From: Cyclobacteriaceae bacterium
GTDB lineage: Bacteria; Bacteroidota; Bacteroidia; Cytophagales; Cyclobacteriaceae
Length of the DNA stretch: 64,000 nt
Assembly: GCA_020832305.1 (NCBI GenBank)
Contig: JAFIEV010000013.1
Span: 33,633 to 97,632, forward strand
Reading direction: 5' to 3'
A program made the position numbers and the translations under genes. Of this stretch, positions 46,832 to 56,996 are shown piece after piece (within the stretch, counting starts at the first letter, position 1; every line of letters begins with the position of its first letter). The notes beneath the pieces were generated by a model. The model was not told the DNA's origin, did not search any database, and was given only the letters and a program-made list of their open reading frames with translations.

Positions 46832-46973
46832 ATCGCTTTAGTCCGGAAATTAAAACCAGATTGCCATTTTTAAACGTATAGGTTATATATAACAAAGCTA
46901 CTTCAGGCTTTTCTTAATCTCGACTATTGTAATTTTGAGAGTTTAGGAATCATAATTTGATTATATTTGATAT

Positions 46974-47294
46974 ATGACTTTGCATGAAAATATAATTCAA
47001 CAGATATTAGAGGTATCAGATAAGGAGTACCCTGACTCTGAAATTTATTTATTTGGTTCTCACGCACGGGGAGATTTTAAACCTTTATCAGACTGGGATT
47101 TATTAATCTTATTAGACCAGGATAACATTACATTTTCGCTTGAAACAGAAATAATGGATAGGTTTTACGATATAGAACTTAAAACAGGTCAAATTATATC
47201 TCCAATAATTTATTCAAAAAAAGAGTGGAACACAAAATATAAATCAACGCCTCTTTATGAAAATATAAATGCTGAAGGAATACGCCTAAAATGA
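46974..47294 (+). CDS. minimal nucleotidyltransferase (MNT) antitoxin-type protein
   Basis: A 106-residue protein of the Pol-beta nucleotidyltransferase fold. The catalytic motif YLFGSHARGDFKPLSDWDLLILLD (about 26-49) contains G-S-x-A-R-G and the metal Asp pair (SDWDL); the third Asp would be near DIELKTG. In HEPN/MNT pairs the MNT protein neutralises the HEPN toxin, in studied cases by adding AMP to a tyrosine. It overlaps the next gene by 4 bases, a typical coupled pair. Composition is more AT-rich than its neighbours, in keeping with a mobile module. Confidence 0.85.
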   Translation: MTLHENIIQQILEVSDKEYPDSEIYLFGSHARGDFKPLSDWDLLILLDQDNITFSLETEIMDRFYDIELKTGQIISPIIYSKKEWNTKYKSTPLYENINAEGIRLK

Positions 47295-47683
47295 CTATTA
47301 TAAAAAAAGACTTAGTAAACTATCGTTTAGAGAGAGCCAGGGAAACACTTCAAGATGCAACCCTTTTGGCGGAAAAAGAGCGGTGGAATTCTGCGATTAA
47401 CAGACTCTACTACTCGGCTTACTACGCGATTATTGCACTTCTTCTTAATGAAAACCATAAATCCACCACTCATAGTGGGGTAAAGATAAAATTCTCAGAA
47501 CATTTTATAAAAACAGGAGATTTTCCTGCCGAATTTGGGAAAATCTACTCTCAGCTTTTTACATGGCGTCAAAAGGGCGATTACGCAGACTTTTTTGATT
47601 TTACGGAAGAAAAAGTCAAGCCTTACTTTGTACCAGTTAAAAAATTAATTGAGTTGATTGAGCAAAGGATTAAGCAGATATAA
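47291..47683 (+). CDS. HEPN-domain protein, putative toxin partner
   Basis: A 130-residue all-helical protein. RLERARETLQDATLLAEKERWNSAINRLYYSAYYAIIALL (about 13-52) is the usual N-terminal part of PF05168 HEPN proteins. Near the C-terminal half, WRQKGDYADF stands where many HEPN RNases have R-x4-6-H; here the His is not obvious, and GDY offers a tyrosine that an MNT partner could modify. Pairing with MNT makes toxin-antitoxin the likeliest function. RNase activity is uncertain because of the missing motif. Coupled by a 4-base overlap to the MNT gene. Confidence 0.8.
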   Translation: MTIIKKDLVNYRLERARETLQDATLLAEKERWNSAINRLYYSAYYAIIALLLNENHKSTTHSGVKIKFSEHFIKTGDFPAEFGKIYSQLFTWRQKGDYADFFDFTEEKVKPYFVPVKKLIELIEQRIKQI

Positions 47684-47851
47684 CACAGCAGTGCATACCT
47701 CAAATAAGGCACAACTTAGTGATTATGCACATTCTTTACTTTCGCGAAAGTATTTAGTTGAGGATTAATTCTTAAAGAAATAATCTTATAAAAGCATCTG
47801 ATAAAAAGTGGCCCTTGGCTTCTTTTATTTACTATCCCTAGTGTTAACTGT

Positions 47852-50800
47852 ATGAAGAAGGATGGTTTCAAAATTCGCGTTGTCTGTGCAACTTCATTAT
47901 ACGACGGTCACGATGCCGCCATCAGCATCATGCGTCGAATTATGCAGCACAAAGGCGCTGAAGTCATTCATTTGGGTCATAACCGCAGTGCAGAAGAAAT
48001 TGTGAAATGCGCTATACAGGAGGATGCACAGGGGATAGCCGTCACCAGTTACCAAGGTGGTCATATTGAATTCTATGCTTATATGTACGACTTGCTAAAA
48101 GAACAAGGCTGCAATATAAAAATAACCGGAGGTGGGGGTGGCACCATCCTTCCCGAGGAGGTCGATTCGCTCCATTCTTATGGCATCAGCCGGATTTATT
48201 CTCCGGAAGATGGAAGGAAAATGGGTCTTGAAGGCATGGTGGATGACTTGTTGAAGATTTGTAGTTTTGATACGTTGGAAGGATTTAACCCGGATATAAA
48301 GGACCTGAAAGAACCTTTCAATGATATTAAACTGTCCAAATGGCTAAGCTGGCTGGAAACCCAAACGTCCCAAAATGGGCCAGCCCTTACAGTACTTTCA
48401 GAGCTGGCTGCTAAACATCAAATCCCTGTTATCGGCATTACAGGAACCGGAGGATCGGGCAAATCGTCGCTTACCGACGAATTGACACGCAGGTTTTACA
48501 CACAACATCCCGGAATACGCATAGCCATATTGTCGGCAGACCCATCGAAACGAAAAAGTGGTGGCGCCCTTTTAGGTGATCGCATCAGAATAAATATGGC
48601 TTCGGCCCCTGGCATTTTTATGCGATCTATGGCGACCCGTGGAAGTGGAGGGGCTTTAAGCAAGGCCTCTTATAAAGCCATTGACCTCTGTAAAATTGCA
48701 GGATTTGATTTGATTTTTCTTGAAAGCAGTGGTATTGGACAGTCGGGTGCAGAAATCACCGATCTCAGTGACCTCTCATTGTATGTGATGACCCCGGAAT
48801 ACGGCGCCGCCTCTCAATTAGAAAAAATCGACATGATCGATTATGCCGATGCCATTGCCGTAAATAAAGTTGAAAAAGCTGGTGGTGAAGATGCCCTCAG
48901 GGATGTGATTAAACAATATCGCCGATCCCATGGACGCTGGGACACAGGCGAAGCAGAAATCCCGGTGATAGGCACCTCTGCTTCTCAGTTTGGGGATAGC
49001 GGTACTGACAATCTTTACAATTTGATTTGCAAAAAATTATCAGGCCCTTTTCATGACTTCAAATTGAAAGCCATTGAAAAAGAAATGAAGGCCTTGAGCG
49101 GTCTTATCAGGATTATACCCTCTGACCGGAAGCATTACCTGGCTGAAGTTAAAAAATTGCACAATCAATATCATGCTTTTGTTGATGAGCAGGCAATGCT
49201 GGCTTCCCGCTTGTATCAACTGGAAGGGGCCGAAAAACAACTGAATCCCGATGATCCGGCAACGGTGAGGCTTAAGGAAAAAATCAATGCGATCAGAAGC
49301 GAAATGGATCAGCAAAACCTGCATGCTTTAGAGCGCTGGGATCAGTCAGTAAAAAAATACCAGGAAAACGAGTTGCAATATGAGGTAAGGAATCAAAAAC
49401 GAAGCGACCCGCTATGGCGAAATACATTGTCCGGCACTGCCATTCCACGTATTGCTGTGCCGGTATTTTCCGATTGGGGTGACCGCCTTCGATGGAAGCT
49501 AACAGAAAATTTTCCGGGCAGATTTCCCTACACATCCGGTGTATTTCCGCTGAGGCGCAGCGAAGAAATGCCAACTCGAATGTTTGCAGGGGAAGGTGGC
49601 CCCGAGCGCACCAACATCCGCTTTCACTATCTCTCTGAAAATCAACCCGCCATACGGCTTTCAACCGCTTTCGACTCTGTGACACTTTACGGCGAAAACC
49701 CCGATATGCGGCCGGATATTTATGGCAAAATCGGGAACGCAGGCGTAAGCATTGCCACCTTGGATGACATGAAAAAACTTTACTCCGGGTTTGATCTTTG
49801 CGCTGCGAATACATCTGTATCGATGACCATCAATGGCCCTGCGCCCTACATACTGGCCATGTTTTTACAAACGGCCATAGACCAGCAATGCGAAAAATAT
49901 ATTCGTGCAGAGGGATTAACAGAGCAGGTTGAAACAAGCATCAAAAGCCTGATACCTGATCCTCCGCACTATCAAGGTAACATCACCACGCATCACAGTG
50001 GACTGGGACTGATGTTGCTTGGCACTACAGCCGATCAGATTTTGCCTTTGGATATCTATGAAAAAATCAAAAGTGAAGCCCTTCAGAAAGTCAGGGGGAC
50101 CGTTCAGGCAGATATACTCAAAGAAGACCAGGCACAAAACACCTGTATTTTCTCGACGGGATTTGCCCTGCGCATGATGGGTGATGTCCAGGAATATTTC
50201 ATCGAAAACAAAGTCAGAAATTTTTATTCAGTTTCCATTTCCGGATATCACATGGCTGAAGCCGGCGCCAACCCGATTACCCAGCTGGCTTTTACCCTGG
50301 CCAATGCCTTTACCTATGTGGAGTATTACAGATCGAGGGGAATGGAAGTCGATGATTTTGCCCAGAATTTATCCTTTTTCTTTTCCAATGGCATGGATGC
50401 AGAGTATGCTGTGCTGGGTCGCGTTGCCCGAAAGATATGGGCCGTTGCCATGCGGTATCTATATAAAGGAAATGCGCGGTCACAGAAACTCAAATATCAC
50501 ATACAAACCTCCGGGCGATCGTTACATGCCAGAGAAATGGACTTCAACGACATCAGAACGACATTGCAGGCATTGTATGCCTTGTATGATAATTGCAATT
50601 CCCTTCACACCAATGCCTATGATGAGGCGGTCACCACCCCAACAGAATCTTCGGTTCGTCGTGCATTGGCCATACAGCTCATTATTGACAAAGAATTGGG
50701 CTTATACATGAATGAAAATATGCATCAGGGGTCTTTTATCATTAAAGAATTGACACATCTGGTTGAAGAGGCAGTGTTAAAGGAATTTGAAAACATCGAC

Positions 50801-51193
50801 AACAGGGGCGGTGTACTACAGGCCATGGAACGCATGTACCAGCGCTCGAAAATTCAGGAAGAATCAATGTTGTATGAACAAAAGAAACAAGATGGCTCTC
50901 TCCCATTGGTGGGCATTAATACTTTTACGCGGGAAAACAAGCCCGGTGACAGCGAAGCCTCTGAGGTAATTCGCGCCTCCGACGAAGAAAAAAAGTTCGC
51001 TATAGAATCCCTCAAAAGATTTCAGACAAGAAATAAAAACAAGCGTGACAAGTATTTAAAAAACCTACATCTCGTGAGTCAAAGAGGTGATAATATTTTC
51101 AATGAGCTTATGCAAACCGTTAAATACTGTTCCCTGGGTGAAATTACGAAGACACTCTACGAATCAGGTGGACAATACAGAAGAAATATGTAA
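47852..51193 (+). CDS. icmF: fused isobutyryl-CoA mutase with G-protein chaperone domain
   Basis: A 1113-residue three-part enzyme. Residues ~8-140 are the B12-binding domain, with the base-off motif ATSLYDGHDAA (His20 is the axial ligand) and the glycine-rich ITGGGGG. Residues ~180-430 are the MeaB/ArgK-type GTPase: P-loop GTGGSGKSS (about 197-205), FLESSGIGQSGAE and VNKVEKAGGEDA. After a linker the large mutase domain (about 520-1110) contains NIRFHYLSENQPAIRLSTAFD and STGFALRMMGDVQEYF. It interconverts isobutyryl-CoA and n-butyryl-CoA with adenosylcobalamin, and some members act on pivalyl- or isovaleryl-CoA. The GTPase loads and repairs the cofactor. Monocistronic; no intact B12 biosynthesis genes are nearby. 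Confidence 0.95.
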   Translation: MKKDGFKIRVVCATSLYDGHDAAISIMRRIMQHKGAEVIHLGHNRSAEEIVKCAIQEDAQGIAVTSYQGGHIEFYAYMYDLLKEQGCNIKITGGGGGTILPEEVDSLHSYGISRIYSPEDGRKMGLEGMVDDLLKICSFDTLEGFNPDIKDLKEPFNDIKLSKWLSWLETQTSQNGPALTVLSELAAKHQIPVIGITGTGGSGKSSLTDELTRRFYTQHPGIRIAILSADPSKRKSGGALLGDRIRINMASAPGIFMRSMATRGSGGALSKASYKAIDLCKIAGFDLIFLESSGIGQSGAEITDLSDLSLYVMTPEYGAASQLEKIDMIDYADAIAVNKVEKAGGEDALRDVIKQYRRSHGRWDTGEAEIPVIGTSASQFGDSGTDNLYNLICKKLSGPFHDFKLKAIEKEMKALSGLIRIIPSDRKHYLAEVKKLHNQYHAFVDEQAMLASRLYQLEGAEKQLNPDDPATVRLKEKINAIRSEMDQQNLHALERWDQSVKKYQENELQYEVRNQKRSDPLWRNTLSGTAIPRIAVPVFSDWGDRLRWKLTENFPGRFPYTSGVFPLRRSEEMPTRMFAGEGGPERTNIRFHYLSENQPAIRLSTAFDSVTLYGENPDMRPDIYGKIGNAGVSIATLDDMKKLYSGFDLCAANTSVSMTINGPAPYILAMFLQTAIDQQCEKYIRAEGLTEQVETSIKSLIPDPPHYQGNITTHHSGLGLMLLGTTADQILPLDIYEKIKSEALQKVRGTVQADILKEDQAQNTCIFSTGFALRMMGDVQEYFIENKVRNFYSVSISGYHMAEAGANPITQLAFTLANAFTYVEYYRSRGMEVDDFAQNLSFFFSNGMDAEYAVLGRVARKIWAVAMRYLYKGNARSQKLKYHIQTSGRSLHAREMDFNDIRTTLQALYALYDNCNSLHTNAYDEAVTTPTESSVRRALAIQLIIDKELGLYMNENMHQGSFIIKELTHLVEEAVLKEFENIDNRGGVLQAMERMYQRSKIQEESMLYEQKKQDGSLPLVGINTFTRENKPGDSEASEVIRASDEEKKFAIESLKRFQTRNKNKRDKYLKNLHLVSQRGDNIFNELMQTVKYCSLGEITKTLYESGGQYRRNM

Positions 51194-51455
51194 TTCGTTC
51201 ACAGGAATCAGGCCAGCATAAATTGCCTTTTCCTCTATGAATTCCTCTGGAAAATTATTTGGTAAAAAAATTAATGCAGGGGGATAAGCATCTTTGGAAA
51301 GCTGTTTTTTTAATGTACATTTAAGTCACAGGTCATTGATTTAGAGCATATAACAAGTTATTTTACACCCTAAATCAATGGGATTTTCTCAAAGTAGAAA
51401 ATTCCGGATAATCTGTCATAGTATATTACATTTTAATTCAATACTCAACCGACCT

Positions 51456-54400
51456 ATGAAATATGCAGGGATAGTCTGGTTTGCGATTTTGGCAATCCTG
51501 AGTCTGCAACCTATTATGGCTAAAGATTACTTTATCAGCACAACAGGAAATGATGCCAATTCCGGGGCCCAAATTAACCTGGCCTGGAGAAGTATTGAAA
51601 AGGTTCAGGCTTACAGCGTTAATCCGGGTTTCAAGCCGGGGGATCGTATTTTATTTGAAGGAGGCAAGACTTTTACAACTTCCGAAGGTTTAAATATCAA
51701 CCTGCATCAATCCAGAGGATTACCTGAAAATCCTATTATAATTTCTTCTTATGGCGCAGGGTCAGCAGTTATAAAAGCCAACGGATCCCATGCCCTGCGT
51801 TTTTTAGCACAGGATGGAACAGCAGCCGGATTGGGATTTGAAGTCAAAAGACTGATCATTGAGGGCAATGGTGTTCCGTTGCCTGGGCCATCCAGCGCTA
51901 TTGGAATACTGGTCTGGAATTATTCAAATAATCCCCTGAACTACATGCTCATTGAAGATGTAGAGGTTTCAGGCTTTGCAGGCGATGGTATTTACATCGG
52001 CCGGGAATTGGGCAAAGGACGTATGTCTGATATTACCATTCGCAGGGTAATTTCACATAATAACATGGGCTTTAATGGAATAAGACCCCATTCCGGATCT
52101 GGCATCATTGTAAGTGGAACAATCAATGCCTTGATTGAACACTGTATTGCTTATAAAAACGGAGCCAGGAATGACTATGCCGGAGGCGGACCTGTTGGCA
52201 TTTGGCTTTGGGATTGCCTCAACAGTACCATTCAGTTTTGTGAGTCTTTTAACAACGAAACAGCTAGTGCTGATGGGGGTGGTTTTGATCTGGATGGTGC
52301 CTGTCAAAACTGCATTATTCAATATTGTTATTCGCATAACAATGCCGGAGCTGGCTTCTTACTTGCTCAATTTTCAGGAGCCAACCATTATGGAGCATTT
52401 AAAAACAACACTGTTCGTTACAACATCAGTCAGAATGACGGCAGAAAAGGCAATTATAGTGGCATTATGTTCTGGGGAGCCGGAGCTAATGACGTGGTTG
52501 AAAACAATGAAGTGTACAACAATACCATTTTTATGGGCGGAAGGCCAGTCAATGGCACTCCTTCTGCTGTGAGATTTCTGGGCACCAATATAAAAGGCCA
52601 GAAAATCAGAAATAATATTTTCATCACAGATAACAATTTTCCGATTATAAATGCTCCAGCTATGGATACAAGCCGTGCGCTTTTCCAAAACAATGTATAT
52701 TGGCAGCAAAATGGGCAACCCATTCGCATAATATGGGGCAATACTTATAATTCACTTACAGCATGGAAATCGGCAGTAAATGGCCAGGAAACCTGGAACG
52801 GACTAACTGAAATCGGCTTTGAAATTGACCCGGGACTTGAATTTGCGGGTGGGGGTATCACATTAGGTAATACAGCTTTATTGAATACACTTTCGGCCTA
52901 CACGCTTACATCAGATTCAAAAATAATTGATAAAGGTTTAGACCTGTCAAAATCTCCTTTTAATATTGATGTAGGAAAAAGGGATTTTTACGGCAATTCT
53001 TTGCCAAGAGGTGCTGGTTTTGATATCGGAGCGCATGAAACGTTGGCACTGTTTCCTTTTATTCAGATTTCAGAAAATACCCTGGATTTTGGAACGATAT
53101 ATACCAGTGAGATTTCTGACGTCAAAACACTTCTAATCACAGCAAATCACTTAACGACAACTTTACGAGTCACTATGCCTGAAGGATTTCTGGTATCCGA
53201 ATCTACAGGGGGGAGTTGGACGAATCAAATCCAATTTACACCGATAGAATCAAATATCACAAAGACCATTTTTGTCAGATTTAAACCTGTAGAAGCACGG
53301 TTGTACGAAGGTAATATGGTTCTTCAATCAGAAGGCGCCGATATAAAACAGGTAAAACTTACCGGCTCAGGCATTCACCTGCCTTTTCTGGAAATTCAAC
53401 CTCTGGCACTTGATTTTGGTGAATGTTTTGTTACTAAAAATTCTGTCGCACAAAAATATCGTTTAACAGGAAGATGGCTTCAAAATGCGGTAACCATCAC
53501 GGCTCCCAATGGATACAGCATAGCCACCAGCATCAACGGCACCTACAGAAACAGCCTGAACATCAATCCTTTATCCGGACAGGTTAACCGGGATATTTTT
53601 GTCAGATTTAGTCCCTCAGAAGCAAAATCCTATCCGGCATTTCTCGAACACCGAACGCGGGACCATGAGCCAGTTTATCTGGAACTGAATGGAAAAGGCA
53701 TCCCCTTGCCTCAAATCAGTGTTTCCACTAATGCTATTGATTTTCAGGAAATTGCCATACCTGAAAACTCAGACCCAGTTGCATTACAAATTTCAGGCAT
53801 TGATCTTATCGGGAACATACATATCGAATTGCCTGATCATTTTACCGCCTCCATGGATGAAGGTAAAAATTATTTTAGCAGGCTTGAGATACCCGTGTTA
53901 AATAAAAAAGTCGACAAGCTCATTCTCGTCCGTTTTCAACCACTCGAGTCAAAGATATACGAAGGTAATATGGTTCTTCAATCAGAAGGCGCCGATATAA
54001 AACAGGTAAAACTTACCGGCTCAGGCATTCACCTGCCTTTTCTGGAAATTCAACCCCTCGCACTTGATTTTGGTGAATGTTTTGTTACTAAAAATTCTGT
54101 CGCACAAAAATATCGTTTAACAGGAAGATGGCTTCAAAATGCAGTAACCATCACGGCTCCCAATGGATACAGCATAGCCACCAGCATCAACGGTACCTAC
54201 AGAAACAGCCTGAATATCAATCCTTCCTCCGGACAGGTTAACCGGGATATTTTTGTCAGATTTAGTCCCTCCGAAGCCAAGTCCTATACGGGATTTCTCG
54301 AACACCGAACGCGGGACCATGAGCCGGTAAGACTGGAACTGAATGGAAAAGGCATCCCCTTACCTCAGATCATTGTTTCCACTAATGCTATTGATTTTCA

Positions 54401-55289
54401 GGTTGTAAATATCCCATATTATTCAACCTCTGCCATAGTCCAGCTATCTGGCAGTAACCTGATTGGAAGCCTGCATATTCATATGCCTGATCATTTTACT
54501 GTTTCACTCCATGAAAGCCAAAATTACCAATCGATGCTTGAAATTCCTGTTACCGATGAAAGAATAGAAGTAAACCTATTCATTCGGTTTCAGCCAATTG
54601 ATAATCTGGAATATACAGGAACCATGTATATATCTACGGCGGCAATAGAAACAGTAACCGTAGAGCTCAAAGGCAGTGGAAAGTTTGAAAGAAACCTATA
54701 TTTTAGCACCCATCTTTTAAATTTCGATACCCTTTCCACAGATGATCCATCATCTGTGGAGATGGAATACATTGTGCATACCAGGTATTTGCAGGAAAAA
54801 GTCTCTATCAGCGCTCCGGATGGTTTTAGATTAGCCTTTACTCCTGGCGGACCCTACACATCAGATATGGTTTACACTCCTGAAAAAGAGTTTTTCGAAA
54901 AAAGTATTTTTGTGATCTTTGAGCCTGGTACACCGGGGACTTATACAGGTGACTTGGTTCATAGGGTTTCTGGTATGCCCGATAAAAAACTCGAAGTAAG
55001 GGGCGTTTTAAAACCAGAAGTTGTAACAAGCCTGTCATTTCCCTTAGATTTATCAGGACTCAGGTTTTTTCCCAATCCCGCATCTTCCTTTTTGATTATA
55101 GAAATAAACCATCCTTCACCACAAATCTTCAGATTGAATCTGTATGATATAAATGGAAAAATGCTTAGTAACCTGAATTCATTAAGCCCATTAAACCGAA
55201 TTGATCTATTTGGCATTCCAAAGGGTGTTTGCATTTTGGAATTTTCCACACAGGATTCTGCCATGCGATTTAAATGTGTAATTGAATGA
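51456..55289 (+). CDS. secreted right-handed beta-helix protein with repeated Ig-like domains and T9SS sorting domain
   Basis: A protein of 1277 residues from the Met at 51456 (MKYAGIVWFAILAILSLQ signal); a longer frame starting at 51378 precedes it. DYFISTTGNDANSGA...PGDRILFEGG opens a parallel beta-helix domain (about 25-510) with many Asn- and Gly-rich rungs. About six Ig-like domains follow (FPFIQISENTLDFGTIY, then repeats of ILPFLEIQPLALDFGECF-type and ...IFVRF.P.EAK.Y). The final LRFFPNPASSFLIIEI...LYDINGKML...IPKGVCIL is a type A sorting domain for type IX secretion. The beta-helix could be a lyase or binding module for polysaccharide. Two copies of a 218-residue unit are almost identical. 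Catalytic residues not identified. Confidence 0.85.
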   Translation: MKYAGIVWFAILAILSLQPIMAKDYFISTTGNDANSGAQINLAWRSIEKVQAYSVNPGFKPGDRILFEGGKTFTTSEGLNINLHQSRGLPENPIIISSYGAGSAVIKANGSHALRFLAQDGTAAGLGFEVKRLIIEGNGVPLPGPSSAIGILVWNYSNNPLNYMLIEDVEVSGFAGDGIYIGRELGKGRMSDITIRRVISHNNMGFNGIRPHSGSGIIVSGTINALIEHCIAYKNGARNDYAGGGPVGIWLWDCLNSTIQFCESFNNETASADGGGFDLDGACQNCIIQYCYSHNNAGAGFLLAQFSGANHYGAFKNNTVRYNISQNDGRKGNYSGIMFWGAGANDVVENNEVYNNTIFMGGRPVNGTPSAVRFLGTNIKGQKIRNNIFITDNNFPIINAPAMDTSRALFQNNVYWQQNGQPIRIIWGNTYNSLTAWKSAVNGQETWNGLTEIGFEIDPGLEFAGGGITLGNTALLNTLSAYTLTSDSKIIDKGLDLSKSPFNIDVGKRDFYGNSLPRGAGFDIGAHETLALFPFIQISENTLDFGTIYTSEISDVKTLLITANHLTTTLRVTMPEGFLVSESTGGSWTNQIQFTPIESNITKTIFVRFKPVEARLYEGNMVLQSEGADIKQVKLTGSGIHLPFLEIQPLALDFGECFVTKNSVAQKYRLTGRWLQNAVTITAPNGYSIATSINGTYRNSLNINPLSGQVNRDIFVRFSPSEAKSYPAFLEHRTRDHEPVYLELNGKGIPLPQISVSTNAIDFQEIAIPENSDPVALQISGIDLIGNIHIELPDHFTASMDEGKNYFSRLEIPVLNKKVDKLILVRFQPLESKIYEGNMVLQSEGADIKQVKLTGSGIHLPFLEIQPLALDFGECFVTKNSVAQKYRLTGRWLQNAVTITAPNGYSIATSINGTYRNSLNINPSSGQVNRDIFVRFSPSEAKSYTGFLEHRTRDHEPVRLELNGKGIPLPQIIVSTNAIDFQVVNIPYYSTSAIVQLSGSNLIGSLHIHMPDHFTVSLHESQNYQSMLEIPVTDERIEVNLFIRFQPIDNLEYTGTMYISTAAIETVTVELKGSGKFERNLYFSTHLLNFDTLSTDDPSSVEMEYIVHTRYLQEKVSISAPDGFRLAFTPGGPYTSDMVYTPEKEFFEKSIFVIFEPGTPGTYTGDLVHRVSGMPDKKLEVRGVLKPEVVTSLSFPLDLSGLRFFPNPASSFLIIEINHPSPQIFRLNLYDINGKMLSNLNSLSPLNRIDLFGIPKGVCILEFSTQDSAMRFKCVIE
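53304..53748 (+). repeat. intragenic direct repeat, copy 1 of 2
   Basis: A 445-base stretch inside the beta-helix gene that recurs at 53958-54402 with only scattered differences (about 97% identity by eye). Unit offset is 654 bases, exactly 218 codons, so the reading frame is preserved. It covers the end of one Ig-like domain and all of the next. Confidence 0.9.
53958..54402 (+). repeat. intragenic direct repeat, copy 2 of 2
   Basis: Second copy of the 445-base repeat at 53304-53748. Differences include substitutions such as Leu/Ser in NINP(L/S)SGQVN and Pro/Thr with Ala/Gly in AKSY(P/T)(A/G)F. The flanking domains of the gene are much more diverged, so the duplication or gene conversion is recent. 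Confidence 0.9.
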
Positions 55290-55362
55290 GGCCAGGTAAA
55301 ACCTGCATAATATCAGATATGCTTTAGATTTTTCAGCAGACCCATAATACAGAATTTGGCCA

Positions 55363-55398
55363 TAAAAAATCCCGGAACCAAATAGGCACCGGGATTTT
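55363..55398 (-). terminator. rho-independent terminator of gapA
   Basis: On the minus strand AAAATCCCGG pairs with CCGGGATTTT around a 13-base loop and is followed by a T-run. It begins 28 bases after the gapA stop. The A/T symmetry would allow it to stop the convergent beta-helix gene as well. Confidence 0.85.
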
Positions 55399-55425
55399 CA
55401 AAATGTTGGAATGAAATTATTTATA

Positions 55426-56457
<1,032 letters not shown>

Positions 56458-56466
56458 TTACCGCTG

Positions 56467-56474
56467 CAAAGGTA
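56467..56474 (-). promoter_or_regulatory. likely -7 promoter element of gapA
   Basis: On the minus strand TACCTTTG matches the Bacteroidota -7 consensus TAnnTTTG, about 40 bases before the gapA start codon. No TTTG is seen at the preferred 19-base spacing upstream, so the -33 box is weak or absent. Confidence 0.45.
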
Positions 56475-56559
56475 CGAAGGACAGGCCAAAAAAAGGTGAC
56501 ATTTATCATTAAAATTACATATACCCAATATTTTTTTTACACTTTTTGAAGTAAAAGCA

Positions 56560-56590
56560 TTTGCAATTCAAAATACAGCATCTATATTTG
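56560..56590 (+). promoter_or_regulatory. Bacteroidota promoter of tRNA-Glu
   Basis: TTTG (56560-56563), a 19-base spacer and TATATTTG (56583-56590) match the primary sigma consensus TTTG-N19-TAnnTTTG exactly. The tRNA starts 16 bases downstream. Confidence 0.8.
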
Positions 56591-56606
56591 CACTCGCTTT
56601 TACAAT

Positions 56607-56678
56607 GGCCCGTTCGTCTAGGGGTTAGGACGCAAGGTTTTCATCCTTGTAGCAGGGGTTCGAATCCCCTACGGGCTA
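56607..56678 (+). tRNA. tRNA-Glu (anticodon TTC)
   Basis: A 72-base cloverleaf. The acceptor stem GGCCCGT pairs with ACGGGCT (first pair G-U), followed by discriminator A. The anticodon stem CAAGG/CCTTG encloses loop TTTTCAT, giving anticodon TTC at 56640-56642, which reads GAA/GAG. The T arm AGGGG-TTCGAAT-CCCCT is canonical. The CCA end is not encoded. A perfect terminator follows, so it is a single tRNA unit. Confidence 0.97.
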
Positions 56679-56683
56679 CGAAA

Positions 56684-56718
56684 AAAACCTTCTTAAATTT
56701 ATTTTAAGAAGGTTTTTT
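56684..56718 (+). terminator. rho-independent terminator after tRNA-Glu
   Basis: A perfect 14-bp stem (AAAACCTTCTTAAA / TTTAAGAAGGTTTT) with a 5-base loop, ending in TTTTTT, starts 6 bases after the tRNA. The stem is symmetric in A and T runs and could act on both strands. Confidence 0.9.
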
Positions 56719-56971
56719 GTTTAAATAAATACTTTTAATTCTCGGCCTCACTAAACTCCCCAACTTAACTGTTTGAAAAATTGACAGGTTTTTCAAATGA
56801 GTAAATTAAGTTTATTGCTCAAAATTTCGTTTAGTCACAATTCAAAAAAAATATTCTGATTTTATACATTACCATACTAAACTTAACATTTCATTTAGAT
56901 TATGTAGGTAAGTTAAAACGCAAAACGTACCTCTAAAATGATCTTCAAACAACCAAATACCACGATTTTTA

Positions 56972-56979
56972 TATATTTG
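56972..56979 (+). promoter_or_regulatory. possible -7 promoter element of the gldA operon
   Basis: TATATTTG matches TAnnTTTG and lies 17 bases before the chosen gldA start codon, which would give a very short leader. No convincing -33 TTTG is found at the usual distance, so support is limited. Confidence 0.35.
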
Positions 56980-56996
56980 TGCTTTCTTTGCAGGCT

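Noticed and set aside
49293..49814. 173-codon open frame antisense to icmF
   Set aside because: It lies wholly inside a strongly conserved part of icmF; the product has no recognisable motif and is best explained as a codon-usage shadow.
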